NCBI RefSeq assembly: GCF_000512205.2
Contig: NZ_CP006644.1
Span: 5,663,501-5,727,500, forward strand
Length of the DNA: 64,000 nt
Direction of reading: 5' to 3'
From: Sphingomonas sanxanigenens DSM 19645 = NX02
Lineage (GTDB): Bacteria > Pseudomonadota > Alphaproteobacteria > Sphingomonadales > Sphingomonadaceae
Shown here: one piece after another, positions 44,976 to 54,623 of the stretch
Position numbering within the stretch: position 1 is the stretch's first letter
How the letters are laid out: each line of letters begins with the position of its first letter
Program-made: the position numbers and the translations under genes
Notes under the pieces: model-generated
Told to the model about the DNA's origin: nothing
Seen by the model: the letters and a program-made list of their open reading frames with translations, nothing else
The model's database searches: none

Positions 44976-47306
44976 ATGAAGATGTCATTGCGGGAGCGAA
45001 ATAGGACGGCGAAGATCGCCAACGATAGCGGCAGCGACAAGGCCGCGGCCGTTCGCCGCATCGCCCTGATCGGCAATTATTTGCCGCGTCGGTGCGGGAT
45101 CGCGACGTTCACGACGGACATTCATATTGCCTTTGCCGAACGTTTCCCGGGCGTCGCCGTTGACGTCTATGCGATGAACGACGGGCAGGGCTATGATTAT
45201 CCGGATGCCGTCGTCCATGCGATCGAGCAACAGGATCCCGAGGCTTATCTCGAGGCCGCGCGGCTGATCGAGGCCAGCGGCGCCGACCTTGTCTGGCTGC
45301 AGCACGAATATGGCATTTTCGGCGGTGATGCGGGACAGTTGATCCTCAGCCTGCTCGATCGCGTGTCGATGCCGGTCGCGGTCACGCTCCACACCGTGCT
45401 CGACGCGCCGGATGCGGCACAGCGTCACGTCATGGACCGGATCGTGCGCCTTGCCGACCGGCTGATCGTGATGGCGGACAAGGGCCGCGATACGCTCGTG
45501 CGCGTCTATGGCGCCAATCCCGCGCAGATCAGCGTCATCCCCCATGGCATTCCCGACCGGCCGTTCGTGCCGACCGGGCCGATGAAGGAGAAGCTGGGTC
45601 TCGCCGGGCACGATGTTGTTCTGACGTTCGGCCTGCTGTCGCCCGGCAAGGGCATCGAGACGATGATCGAGGCGATGCCGGCGGTCGTCGAGCGTTTCCC
45701 GAATGCGCTTTACGCGGTGCTCGGCGCAACCCATCCCCACCTCGTCGCCCACGAGGGAGAGGCCTATCGCGACCGGCTGAAGGCGCTGGCCGAAGCGCGC
45801 GGCGTGTCGGGCAACATATTGTGGGTCGACGCCTTTCTTGAGACCGAGGAACTTCTCGACTGGCTGGCGGCGGCGGACATCTACGTCACCCCCTATCTCA
45901 ATCCGGCACAGGTGACCTCCGGTACGCTTTCCTACGCGATCGGGCTCGGCAAGCCGGTGATCTCCACGCCCTATGTCCACGCCGCTGAACTACTCGGCAC
46001 CGGCGACGGCCGACTCGTGCCGTTCGGGGATTCGGCTGGCTTTGCCGCCGAGATCGTCGGACTGCTCGCCGATCCGGACGCGCTGGCGCGGTTGCGCGAG
46101 CGCAGCTATGCGCGCGGCCGGACGATGGTCTGGTCGTCCTCCGCCGATGCGCATATGGCCATTTTCCGTCCGCTCGCCCGCGCGCGACGGAGTCGCAAGC
46201 GCGCGAGCCAGGTCTTCCGCCAGGCCCGGCCCGACATCCCCGATCACGTGTCGTTCGACGCGATCGAACGGCTGAGCGATTCGACCGGGATGCTCCAGCA
46301 CAGCCTGTTCTCGATTCCCGATCGAACGCACGGCTACTGCGTTGACGACAACGCCCGCGCGCTGTTGCTGACCAGCCGCGACGATCAGCTTGCCGATGCG
46401 CGCTATGATCGCTGGACGCCGATTTATGCGGCCTTCGTCCAGCATGCCTGGAACCCCGCGACCGGATCCTTCCGCAATTTCATGGCCTTCGATCGCCGCT
46501 GGCTTGAAGAGAGCGGGTCCGAGGACAGTTTCGGCCGCACGCTGTGGTCGATCGGGGTGACCGCACGAGACGCCCGCCGCCCGCAGTTCAGGCGGTGGGC
46601 GACCAGCCTGTTCGATCAGGTCGCCGGCCACGCGCTCAAGCTGGGCGCGCCGCGGGCGCGCGCCTTCGCGATCCTGGGCGCGGCGGCGATGGCGGAGGCG
46701 CATCCGGGGCACGCCGGCGCGCTGCGCATCCTGCGCGAGTTCGGCGCCGACCTGATGGCGCTGCTCGATGCCAATGTGCGGCCCGACTGGGCCTGGTTCG
46801 AGATCGTCCTGGCCTATGACAATTGCCGGCTGCCGGAGGCGCTGCTCCGCGCCGGGCGGGCACTGGCCGATCCGGTGATGGTCAAGCGCGGGGTCGAGAC
46901 GATGGACTGGATCGTCGCGCATCAGACCAACGCCGAAGGGCGTTTCCGCGCGGTCGGCACCGAAAGCTTCGGCCGCGCGTTGCAGCCGCCGCTGCCGTTC
47001 GACCAGCAGCCGCTTGAGGCCTGGGCGACGATCGATGCCTGCGATGCCGCGTTCGACGCGACCGGCGATGCGCGCTGGCGCGACGTGGCGATGACCGCGT
47101 ATCGCTGGTTCGGCGGCGAGAATGATCTGGGGCTGGCGCTGGCCGATCCGGTCAACGGCGAATGCTTCGACGGGCTGATGCCCGGCGGGGTCAATTACAA
47201 TCAGGGGGCCGAATCGGTGCTTGCCTTTCATCTGGCGACATGCAGCATTCGTAAGCTATGTGGCGCGCAGGCGACGGGTCGGGCGACGGGTGTCGTTGCC
47301 GCCTGA
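44976..47306 (+). CDS. GT4-family glycosyltransferase fused to a C-terminal helical-toroid domain
   Basis: A 776-residue two-domain protein. The N-terminal half (about 25-410) is a GT-B glycosyltransferase of family 4: RRIALIGNYLPRRCGIATFT, ISVIPHGIPDRPF, LTFGLLSPGKGIETMIEAMP and VTSGTLSYAIGLGKPVISTPYVHAAELL. The C-terminal 350 residues (from FDAIERLSDSTGMLQHS) look like an (alpha/alpha) barrel of the type in glycoside hydrolases and epimerases, with HGYCVDDNARALL and NFMAFDRRWLEESGSEDSFGRTLW. The ATG at 44976 has GGAG 9 bp upstream; an ATG at 44904 is less likely. A GH130 gene follows after 29 bp. The pair is probably involved in a mannose-containing glycan, by inference from GH130. Confidence 0.88.
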   Translation: MKMSLRERNRTAKIANDSGSDKAAAVRRIALIGNYLPRRCGIATFTTDIHIAFAERFPGVAVDVYAMNDGQGYDYPDAVVHAIEQQDPEAYLEAARLIEASGADLVWLQHEYGIFGGDAGQLILSLLDRVSMPVAVTLHTVLDAPDAAQRHVMDRIVRLADRLIVMADKGRDTLVRVYGANPAQISVIPHGIPDRPFVPTGPMKEKLGLAGHDVVLTFGLLSPGKGIETMIEAMPAVVERFPNALYAVLGATHPHLVAHEGEAYRDRLKALAEARGVSGNILWVDAFLETEELLDWLAAADIYVTPYLNPAQVTSGTLSYAIGLGKPVISTPYVHAAELLGTGDGRLVPFGDSAGFAAEIVGLLADPDALARLRERSYARGRTMVWSSSADAHMAIFRPLARARRSRKRASQVFRQARPDIPDHVSFDAIERLSDSTGMLQHSLFSIPDRTHGYCVDDNARALLLTSRDDQLADARYDRWTPIYAAFVQHAWNPATGSFRNFMAFDRRWLEESGSEDSFGRTLWSIGVTARDARRPQFRRWATSLFDQVAGHALKLGAPRARAFAILGAAAMAEAHPGHAGALRILREFGADLMALLDANVRPDWAWFEIVLAYDNCRLPEALLRAGRALADPVMVKRGVETMDWIVAHQTNAEGRFRAVGTESFGRALQPPLPFDQQPLEAWATIDACDAAFDATGDARWRDVAMTAYRWFGGENDLGLALADPVNGECFDGLMPGGVNYNQGAESVLAFHLATCSIRKLCGAQATGRATGVVAA

Positions 47307-47335
47307 GCTGATCGCCGCTGGCGCGCGGGGGGACG

Positions 47336-48616
47336 ATGCTCGATCTGTACCATCACGAGTTGAAGTTGTTCGCCGATCCGTCGCGGGTGGTGGTGCGTCC
47401 CTTCCATCTGCCGTGGCAGCGCACCAGCGATGCGCCCAGCCGCACCGAGAAGCTCGTCGCCGAGGTGCTGGCGATGGACATGCGCACGGTGCGCGCCGAA
47501 CTCGGCCTCGTCTTTCGCGATTTCGAAGCGCGGCACTGGCAGACCCGCAAGGTGTTCGTGCAGCGCTTCGGCCAGATCGCCGACCATCTCGGGCTCGATG
47601 CCAGCACGATCCGGCCGGAGAAGCAGGAACTGATCGGCGCCTATTTCTGCCACGAATATAGCTATGCCGCCGCCGCGCTGATGAACCCCAGCGTGGTGCG
47701 CCATCCCGACCAGAGCGGGCTTTCCAACGGCGCGATCCGCATCTTGATGTCGCTGCGCTCGGTGGGCGAGGGCCATATCTCGTCGATCGCGTTCCGCGAG
47801 GGGATCATCTCGCCGGGCCGCGGCTTCGAACTGTCGCCCGAGCCGCCCTTCGCCACGGCGTGCCATGCGATCGACCTTGCGGTGGCGCGGCAGGATGGCC
47901 CCGTCACCGTCTATCGCCATCAAGACAGCTCGCTGTCGGGTACGGTGCTGTTCCCGATCACCGATGCGCAGCGCAACGGGCTGGAGGATCTCCGCCTGGT
48001 CGAATTCACCCACACCGACGGTTCGGTCGAGTGGATCGGCACCTACACTGCCTATTCGGGCCGCGAGATCGAGTCGCAGCTGCTGCGCACGCGCGATTTC
48101 GCGAGCTTCGATCTGGTACCGATGAAGGGCTCCGCGGCGCGCAACAAGGGTATGGCGCTGTTTCCGCGCACCTTCGACGGCGCCTACCGGATGATCGGCC
48201 GGCAGGACGGGCAGAACCTGTTCCTGCTCGAATCGGACGATATCGGCACCTGGGGCGAAGGGGTGCGGCTGCTCGAGCCGCGCTATCCGTGGGAACTCGT
48301 CCAGATCGGCAATTGCGGGCCACCCATCGAGACCGAAGAGGGCTGGCTGCTGCTGACGCATGGCGTGGGCGCGATGCGCAAATATTCGATCGGCGCGGTG
48401 CTGCTCGATCTCAAGAATCCGTCCCGCGTGCTCGGCCGCACCTCGCAGCCGATCCTTTCGGCCGCCGACGAGGATCGCGAAGGCTATGTGCCCAACGTGG
48501 TCTACACCTGCGGCGCGATGCGCGTCGGAGACGATCTGTTCATGCCCTATGGCGTCGCTGACAGCTCGGTGGCCTTCGCCACCATTCCGCTGCGCGAATT
48601 GCTGGCATTGATGTGA
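47336..48616 (+). CDS. GH130-family glycoside phosphorylase/hydrolase
   Basis: A 426-residue five-bladed beta-propeller of family GH130, whose characterised members are beta-mannoside phosphorylases or beta-1,2-mannosidases. Recognisable are NPSVVRHPD, MSLRSVGEGHISSIAFREG, GLEDLRLVEF (in place of the common EDPR motif that holds the catalytic Asp), IGNCGPPIETEEGWLLLTHGV, and REGYVPNVVYTCGA. About 90 N-terminal residues precede the propeller and are not recognised. The Asp is retained but Pro is Leu in EDLR. It follows the GT4 gene with 29 bp between them, a pair that recurs in bacterial genomes; product unknown. Confidence 0.88.
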   Translation: MLDLYHHELKLFADPSRVVVRPFHLPWQRTSDAPSRTEKLVAEVLAMDMRTVRAELGLVFRDFEARHWQTRKVFVQRFGQIADHLGLDASTIRPEKQELIGAYFCHEYSYAAAALMNPSVVRHPDQSGLSNGAIRILMSLRSVGEGHISSIAFREGIISPGRGFELSPEPPFATACHAIDLAVARQDGPVTVYRHQDSSLSGTVLFPITDAQRNGLEDLRLVEFTHTDGSVEWIGTYTAYSGREIESQLLRTRDFASFDLVPMKGSAARNKGMALFPRTFDGAYRMIGRQDGQNLFLLESDDIGTWGEGVRLLEPRYPWELVQIGNCGPPIETEEGWLLLTHGVGAMRKYSIGAVLLDLKNPSRVLGRTSQPILSAADEDREGYVPNVVYTCGAMRVGDDLFMPYGVADSSVAFATIPLRELLALM

Positions 48617-48688
48617 TGGAGAGGGTGTTCTCGTTCGGTTGAGCGGGGGCATGACGGCACGGGCGGCATGAATCGACCGGCCAGGGTT

Positions 48689-48743
48689 GGATGAGGGCGG
48701 TCCCGATGCCGTGCTCGATATACGGGGTCGCCCGTCCTCATCC
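48689..48743. terminator. Large inverted repeat downstream of the GH130 gene
   Basis: GGATGAGG (48689-48696) pairs with CCTCATCC (48736-48743), extended inward by further GC pairs. It could end the GT4-GH130 transcript, though no T-run follows. The remaining gap to 48846 shows no gene. Confidence 0.45.
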
Positions 48744-48846
48744 GCCTCGGCCGGTTCGCCCGCCAATCGCGCCACATTTGTCACTCTCGGCGGTTGACGC
48801 CCGCATGGCAGGGCGATGCCGTGAACCGAGAGGAGGCGTGAGCGCC

Positions 48847-49629
48847 ATGACATCATCGACCGAAACAGCGACGTTGCAGGACCTGCCCGACATGCAGGCG
48901 CCGCCGATCGTCTCGCATGACGCGTGGGCGGCCGCACATGCCGGGATGCTGGTGAAGGAAAAGGCGCTCACCCGCGCGCGCGACGCGCTGGCCGCCGAGC
49001 GGCGGCGCATGCCCTGGCTGGCGGTGGAGAAGGATTATCGCTTCGAGGGGCCGGACGGGAGCCTGAGCCTGCTCGACCTGTTCGAGGGCCGCCGCCAACT
49101 CATCGTCTATCGCGCCTTCTTCGAGCCGGGCGTGCATGGATGGCCCGATCATGGCTGCATCGGCTGCTCGATGGTCGCCGATCAGGTCAGCCATCCGGCG
49201 CACCTCAACGCGCGCGACACGACCCTGGTCTTCGCGTCGCGCGCATCGCAGCCGGACCTCGCCCGGCTGAAGGCGCGGATGGGCTGGACGATACCGTGGG
49301 TGACGATCACCGACGATTTCGACGCCGATTTCGGCGTCGACCAATGGCATGGCCACAACATGTTCATCCGCGACGGTGACCGCATCTTCCGCACCTATTT
49401 CATCAACAATCGCGGTGATGAGGCAATCGGCACGGTGTGGAGCTATCTCGACCTCACCGCGCTCGGCCGGCAGGAGGAGTGGGAGGATTCCCCCGCGGGC
49501 TACCCACAATCCCGTCCTTACAAATGGTGGAACTGGCACGACGACTATGTGCCAGGTGCCGCGCCCGACCGGAAATGGGTGGAGGTGTCGGATGCCGGGG
49601 AGGCGGCGTTCCGGGAGGACAGGGAGTAG
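48847..49629 (+). CDS. DUF899 family thioredoxin-like protein
   Basis: A 260-residue member of DUF899 (AhpC/TSA-like fold). It shows MPWLAVEKDYRFEGPDG, LIVYRAFFEPGVHGWPDHGCIGCSMVADQV with a C-x2-C at the active-site place, and the C-terminal RPYKWWNWHDDY. No function is established for the family; redox activity is suspected from the fold. The ATG at 48847 has AGGAGG ten bases upstream. It converges on the Lrp gene. Confidence 0.88.
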   Translation: MTSSTETATLQDLPDMQAPPIVSHDAWAAAHAGMLVKEKALTRARDALAAERRRMPWLAVEKDYRFEGPDGSLSLLDLFEGRRQLIVYRAFFEPGVHGWPDHGCIGCSMVADQVSHPAHLNARDTTLVFASRASQPDLARLKARMGWTIPWVTITDDFDADFGVDQWHGHNMFIRDGDRIFRTYFINNRGDEAIGTVWSYLDLTALGRQEEWEDSPAGYPQSRPYKWWNWHDDYVPGAAPDRKWVEVSDAGEAAFREDRE

Positions 49630-49644
49630 CTTTGCCGCCTTGCC

Positions 49645-50124
49645 TCAGATCGGCAGCGCGGTCGTGCTCTTCACCTGTTCCAGCACCGCATAGGTCCGCG
49701 TCTCGCGCACGCCCGGCAACATGCCGATCTCATGGCCGAGGAAGGTGCGATAGGCGTCCATGTCTGCCACGCGCACCTTCAGCAGATAGTCGAACCCGCC
49801 GGCCACCATGTGGCATTCGAGCACGTCGGGCACACGGCGGACATGCTCGGCGAAGGCGGTGAAGACATCGTCGGTGGTGCGATCGAGCAGGATCTCGACA
49901 TAGATCAGCAGCGCGCGGCCGAGCTTTGCCGGGTCCAGCGCCGCGGCGAAGCCGGTGATCACGCCGGTCTCGCGCAGCCGCTTGACCCGCTCGAAGGCCG
50001 CTGCAGGGGAGAGGCCGCAGCGCGCCGCCAGATCCTGGTTGGTGATCCGCCCATCCTCCTGCAGCACGCGCAGCAGGCGGCGATCGGTTTCATCGATCGA
50101 AGACTCTTTGGTGCGCGGCGCCAT
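49645..50124 (-). CDS. putR: Lrp/AsnC-family regulator, probable PutR activator of putA
   Basis: A 159-residue Lrp-type regulator: winged helix (DRRLLRVLQEDGRITNQDLAARCGLSPAAAFERVKRLRETG) then a RAM ligand-binding domain (DVLECHMVAGGFDYLLKVRVADM). It is divergent from putA with 110 bp between the starts. In other alphaproteobacteria an Lrp-like PutR in exactly this position activates putA in response to proline; by that precedent it should do so here, since PutA lacks its own DNA-binding domain. Confidence 0.85.
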   Translation of the reverse strand: MAPRTKESSIDETDRRLLRVLQEDGRITNQDLAARCGLSPAAAFERVKRLRETGVITGFAAALDPAKLGRALLIYVEILLDRTTDDVFTAFAEHVRRVPDVLECHMVAGGFDYLLKVRVADMDAYRTFLGHEIGMLPGVRETRTYAVLEQVKSTTALPI

Positions 50125-50234
50125 TGCTTCAAATCCTTCGGCGTGGAAGGGCTACTTACGAAGCACATTCGGCATTGGAAAGTATATGCTGGCGATCTGA
50201 CGGGCGATTGGCCCGCGCCGGAGTCCTGCCCGAC

Positions 50235-53200
50235 ATGCTCAACGACATTTCCGCCTGGGATGCGATCGACGACGCCAAATATGCGCCCGAGAACGACGTC
50301 ATCCGCGAGCTGCTGCACGCCAACCCGCTGAGCCCGGCGGACCGCGGCGCGATCGGAGCCGAAGCCGCGGCGCTTGTCGCCGCGGCGCGGCAGTCCGTGA
50401 AGAAGCAGGGTGTGGTGGAAAGCTTCCTGCAGGAATTCTCGCTCGGCACGCGCGAGGGGCTGGCGCTCATGTGCCTTTCCGAAGCGCTCCTCCGCACCCC
50501 CGATGCCGACACGCGCGACCGGCTGATCGCCGAGAAGATCGGCGCTGCCGACTGGGCGAGCCATATCGGCAAGTCCGACAGCCTGTTCGTCAACGCCTCG
50601 ACCTGGGGGCTGATGCTGACCGGCCGGCTGGTCGATGTCGACGAGGAGGTGCGGCGCGACTTCGGCGGCTTCTTCAAGCGGCTGACCGCGCGCGTGGGGG
50701 AGCCGGTGATCCGCCAGGCGGTGGGCGCCGCGGTCAAGATGATGGGCGAGCAGTTCGTGCTCGGCCGCACCATCGCCGACGCGCTGGCGCGCGCGCGCAA
50801 GGAAAAGACGCTTTGCTCGTTCGACATGCTGGGCGAAGGCGCGCGCACCGCCGCCGACGCCGAGCGCTACGAGACGATCTATGCCGATGCGATCATCGCG
50901 GTCGGCAAGGCGGCGGACGGCGCCGGGCCCGAGCTGGGCCATGGCGTGTCGGTGAAGCTGTCGGCGCTCAGCCCGCGCTACGAAGCGGTGCAGGAAGCGC
51001 GGGTGATGGAGGAACTCTATCCGCGCGTGAAGCGGCTGGCGCTGATCGCCGCGCGTTACGACCTCAACTTCGCGATCGATGCCGAGGAAGCGGATCGCCT
51101 CGTCCTCTCGCTCAAGCTGGTCGAGCGGCTTGTCCGCGAGCCCGAACTGGGGGCATGGCGCGGCCTCGGCGTCGTGGTGCAGGCCTATCAGAAGCGCGGT
51201 CGCCATGTCATCGCCGGGCTCGCCCGTCTGGCGCGCGAGAGCGGCCGGCGGATCATGGTCCGCCTCGTCAAGGGCGCCTATTGGGACAGCGAGATCAAGC
51301 GCAGCCAGATCGCGGGGCGCCCGGACTATCCGGTCTACACCACCAAGCCGGCGACCGACCTTTCCTACCTCGTCTGCGCGAAGGCGCTGATCGACGCCGC
51401 GCCCGATCTCTATCCGCAATTCGCCAGCCACAACGCCCACACCCTGGCGGCGGTGCGCCATATGGCGGCCGCGAACGGCGTGACGATCGAGCATCAACGC
51501 CTGCACGGCATGGGCGAGGCGCTCTATGCCGCGGCGGATGCGCGCTATGGCGGCATCATATTGCGCGCCTATGCGCCGGTCGGCGGGCATGAGGAATTGC
51601 TGCCCTATCTCGTCCGCCGCCTGCTGGAGAATGGCGCGAACAGCAGTTTCGTCCACGCGCTGCTCGACGAGCGGGTTCCGGTGGAGGATGTGGTGCGCGA
51701 CCCGATCGCGCTGGTCGAGGCGCAGCCCGGCCGGCATCCGCGCATCCCGGTGCCTGCCGACATCTATGGCCTCGCCCGGATCACCCCGCTCGGCCGCGAC
51801 TATTCGCTGTTCGACGCGCGCCAGGCGGCGCGGCTTGCCGCCGATGCGGCGCGCGACGAGCGCTTCGTATCCGGCGCGATCGTCGGCGGTGCGCTGGTCG
51901 TGACACCGGGCCAGCCGGTCGCGAGCCCCGCGGACGGCGCGCGCGTCGTCGGCACCGTCAGCGATGCGACGCCGGCCGATATCGACCGTGCGGTCGCGCT
52001 TGCGCGCAAGGTGCAGCCCGCATGGGATCGCGCCGGCGGTGCCGGCCGCGCCGCGGTGCTGCGCGCGATGGGCGACGCGCTCGAGCGCGAGATGGACGCG
52101 CTGATCGCGCTGCTGTCCGCCGAAGCGGGCAAGACGCTCAACGACGGCGTCGCCGAGGTGCGGGAGGCGATCGATTTCTGCCGCTACTATGCGCATCTCG
52201 CCGAGCGCCAGTTCGTCGGGCTGGAGCCGCTGAACGGCCCCGTCGGCGAGACCAACCAGCTCGAACTGCGCGGGCGCGGCCTGTTCGTGTGCATCTCGCC
52301 CTGGAATTTTCCGCTGGCGATCTTCACCGGCCAGATCGCCGCGGCGCTGGCGGCGGGCAATGCGGTGCTCGCAAAGCCCGCCGAACAGACCCCGCTGATC
52401 GCCGCCGCTGCGGTGCGGCTCTTCCACAAGGCCGGGCTCGATCCGGCGCTGCTGGCGCTGCTGCCGGGCGACGGCGCCACCGTCGGCGCGGCGCTGACCA
52501 GGCATCCCGGGATCGACGGCGTCGCCTTCACCGGCGGCACCGAAACCGCTTGGGCGATCAACCGAACGCTGGCCGAGCGGCGTGGCCCGATCGTGCCGTT
52601 CATCGCCGAGACCGGCGGCCTCAACGGCATGTTCGTCGACACGACGGCGCTGCGCGAACAGGTGGTGGACGATGTCATCCTCTCTGCCTTCGGCTCGGCC
52701 GGCCAGCGTTGCTCGGCACTTCGCCTGCTCTATCTGCCCGAGGAAAGCGCCGACGAGACGATCGCCACCCTGAAGGGCGCGCTCGACGCGCTGGTGACCG
52801 GCGACCCCGCCGACCCGTCGACCGACATCGGTCCGGTGATCGATGCCGAGGCGCGCGAGGCGCTGGAGGCGCATGTCGCGCGGCTGGAGCGCGAGGCGAA
52901 GATCGTCGCGCGGCGCGACGTCGGCGGACTTGGCGCGAAGGGCAGCTTCTTCGGTCCGGTGATCGCCGAGATCCCGACCGCGGACTTCCTCGAACGCGAG
53001 GTGTTCGGCCCGATCCTCCACGTCTATCGCTATCGTGCGGGCGAACTGCCGCAGGTCGCGGCCAGGCTGGCGGCGCGGGGCTATGGCCTGACCCTGGGCG
53101 TCCACAGCCGCATCGATCGTTTCGCGCAGGAGGTGCGGGCGCTGGTTCCGGCGGGCAACATGTACGTCAACCGCTCGATCATCGGCGCGGTGGTGGGCGT

Positions 53201-53342
53201 GCAGCCCTTCGGCGGGGAGGGGCTGTCGGGCACCGGCCCCAAGGCGGGCGGCCCGCACGCGCTGTTGCGCTTCGCCGTCGAGCGCGCGCTGTCCGTCAAC
53301 ATCACCGCGCAGGGGGGCGATCCCGCGCTGATGAGTCTGTGA
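50235..53342 (+). CDS. putA: Bifunctional proline dehydrogenase / glutamate-5-semialdehyde dehydrogenase
   Basis: A 1035-residue PutA oxidising proline to glutamate in two channelled steps. The FAD proline dehydrogenase barrel (about 90-480) shows VSVKLSALSPRY, FAIDAEEADR and VRLVKGAYWDSEIKR. The NAD aldehyde dehydrogenase domain (about 540-1020) has FVCISPWNFPLAIFTGQ, Glu792 in AETGG and nucleophile Cys826 in GSAGQRCSALR. There is no ribbon-helix-helix N-terminus, so it is the non-repressor class. The ATG at 50235 matches the family; in-frame sequence back to 50124 overlaps regulatory DNA. Confidence 0.97.
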   Translation: MLNDISAWDAIDDAKYAPENDVIRELLHANPLSPADRGAIGAEAAALVAAARQSVKKQGVVESFLQEFSLGTREGLALMCLSEALLRTPDADTRDRLIAEKIGAADWASHIGKSDSLFVNASTWGLMLTGRLVDVDEEVRRDFGGFFKRLTARVGEPVIRQAVGAAVKMMGEQFVLGRTIADALARARKEKTLCSFDMLGEGARTAADAERYETIYADAIIAVGKAADGAGPELGHGVSVKLSALSPRYEAVQEARVMEELYPRVKRLALIAARYDLNFAIDAEEADRLVLSLKLVERLVREPELGAWRGLGVVVQAYQKRGRHVIAGLARLARESGRRIMVRLVKGAYWDSEIKRSQIAGRPDYPVYTTKPATDLSYLVCAKALIDAAPDLYPQFASHNAHTLAAVRHMAAANGVTIEHQRLHGMGEALYAAADARYGGIILRAYAPVGGHEELLPYLVRRLLENGANSSFVHALLDERVPVEDVVRDPIALVEAQPGRHPRIPVPADIYGLARITPLGRDYSLFDARQAARLAADAARDERFVSGAIVGGALVVTPGQPVASPADGARVVGTVSDATPADIDRAVALARKVQPAWDRAGGAGRAAVLRAMGDALEREMDALIALLSAEAGKTLNDGVAEVREAIDFCRYYAHLAERQFVGLEPLNGPVGETNQLELRGRGLFVCISPWNFPLAIFTGQIAAALAAGNAVLAKPAEQTPLIAAAAVRLFHKAGLDPALLALLPGDGATVGAALTRHPGIDGVAFTGGTETAWAINRTLAERRGPIVPFIAETGGLNGMFVDTTALREQVVDDVILSAFGSAGQRCSALRLLYLPEESADETIATLKGALDALVTGDPADPSTDIGPVIDAEAREALEAHVARLEREAKIVARRDVGGLGAKGSFFGPVIAEIPTADFLEREVFGPILHVYRYRAGELPQVAARLAARGYGLTLGVHSRIDRFAQEVRALVPAGNMYVNRSIIGAVVGVQPFGGEGLSGTGPKAGGPHALLRFAVERALSVNITAQGGDPALMSL

Positions 53343-53385
53343 GTCCTTGGCTACGTATCCTTAACCCCGGGATGTAATACGGCGT

Positions 53386-53415
53386 TGCAGCGCGCAGGAT
53401 GGGCCGCGCGCTGCA
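53386..53415 (+). terminator. Hairpin after putA
   Basis: TGCAGCGCGC and GCGCGCTGCA give a perfect 10-bp stem with a 10-nt loop, 43 bp past the putA stop, followed by GTCTTTGG. This is a plausible terminator, or an RNA structure in the leader of the diguanylate cyclase gene 44 bp further on. Confidence 0.55.
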
Positions 53416-53459
53416 GTCTTTGGGGGGGCAGCCTTCGCGGATGTCCGCGAGGGCGGGCG

Positions 53460-54608
53460 ATGATGACGGGTGCAGCGTTCGCTCTGTCAGGCAATATTGC
53501 CTTCGCGCTGCTGTTCGCGATCGCGTTTCTGCTGATCGGCCTCAGTGATCGCGGCCACCGCAACGTGCTGCTGTTCGCGCTGACCTATGCCGTCGGCATC
53601 CTGACGCCCGCCAGCGAATTGCTGATCCCGCTGGTGCCGGCGCCGGCGCCATTCGTGTGGCTGAGCCATGCCGCGTTCGTCACCGCCTTCTTCCTGATGG
53701 CGATCGGGCTGTCGCGCTTCTTCGGCCTGCGTCCGCCATGGCGGCTGCTGTGCGGGCTGCTCGCCGCATCCTTTGCGCTACGGCTGGCGATCTGGGGCGG
53801 CGCGCGGGGGAGCTTCGCCTATGAGTTCCTCTATCAACTGCCTTTCGCGGCGATGCTGGCGGTGTGCGCTGGCATCGTCCTCGCCTCGCGTCGGCGCGAT
53901 GGCTGGACGATCGCGTTGTTCGCGATCTTCGCGCTGCTGTCCGGCCATTTCCTGCTCAAGCCGTCGATCGCGACCTGGTTCCATCCCGGCCAGACCGCGC
54001 GCGATTATGCCGGCAGCACCTATGCGCTGATCTCCCAGGTGACATCGGGCGTGCTGCTGATCGCCACCGGCCTGCAATTGATCCTCGTCGTGATGCGCGA
54101 GATGCTGATCACCACGCGATTGCAGGCGGATACCGATATGATGACGGGGCTGCTCAATCGACGCGGCTTCGACGATCGTGCCAGGCAGCTTCTCGCGCGC
54201 CGCGATGGCGGCGATGTCGCGGTGGTGATGATCGACATCGACCATTTCAAGTCGATCAACGACCGGTTCGGCCATGCCGCGGGCGATGTGGTGATCTGCG
54301 CGCTCGCCGATCTTCTGGGCAGCTTCGCGTCGCCGGCCATGTTGATCGGGCGGCTGGGGGGCGAGGAGTTCGCCATGCTGCGGCGGGGAAGCGACGCGGC
54401 CGAGATGGGGCTCGTCGCGGAAGCGGTGCGCGCGCGCTTCGCCCGGCTGGCATTCGACGGCCTGCCGGCGGCATTCCGGGCGACGCTGAGCGCCGGCATC
54501 GCCGAACGCGCGCATGCCGAACCCCTATCCCAGTTGATGCACCGCGCGGACGGCCTGCTCTATGAGGCGAAGCATGCCGGCCGGGACACGGTGATCGTTC
54601 AACGCTGA
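53460..54608 (+). CDS. Membrane-bound diguanylate cyclase (GGDEF)
   Basis: A 382-residue protein making cyclic di-GMP. Six to eight hydrophobic helices fill residues 5-215 (AFALSGNIAFALLFAIAFLLIGL and following), an MHYT/7TM-like sensor I cannot assign. The GGDEF domain (about 225-380) has DMMTGLLNRRGF, MIDIDHFKSINDRFGHAAGD and the active GGEEF. The inhibitory RxxD site five residues before GGEEF is absent (SPAM), so product feedback is not expected. The start MMTG at 53460 begins just before the first helix. Confidence 0.93.
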   Translation: MMTGAAFALSGNIAFALLFAIAFLLIGLSDRGHRNVLLFALTYAVGILTPASELLIPLVPAPAPFVWLSHAAFVTAFFLMAIGLSRFFGLRPPWRLLCGLLAASFALRLAIWGGARGSFAYEFLYQLPFAAMLAVCAGIVLASRRRDGWTIALFAIFALLSGHFLLKPSIATWFHPGQTARDYAGSTYALISQVTSGVLLIATGLQLILVVMREMLITTRLQADTDMMTGLLNRRGFDDRARQLLARRDGGDVAVVMIDIDHFKSINDRFGHAAGDVVICALADLLGSFASPAMLIGRLGGEEFAMLRRGSDAAEMGLVAEAVRARFARLAFDGLPAAFRATLSAGIAERAHAEPLSQLMHRADGLLYEAKHAGRDTVIVQR

Positions 54609-54623
54609 ACGGCCGGATGCGAT

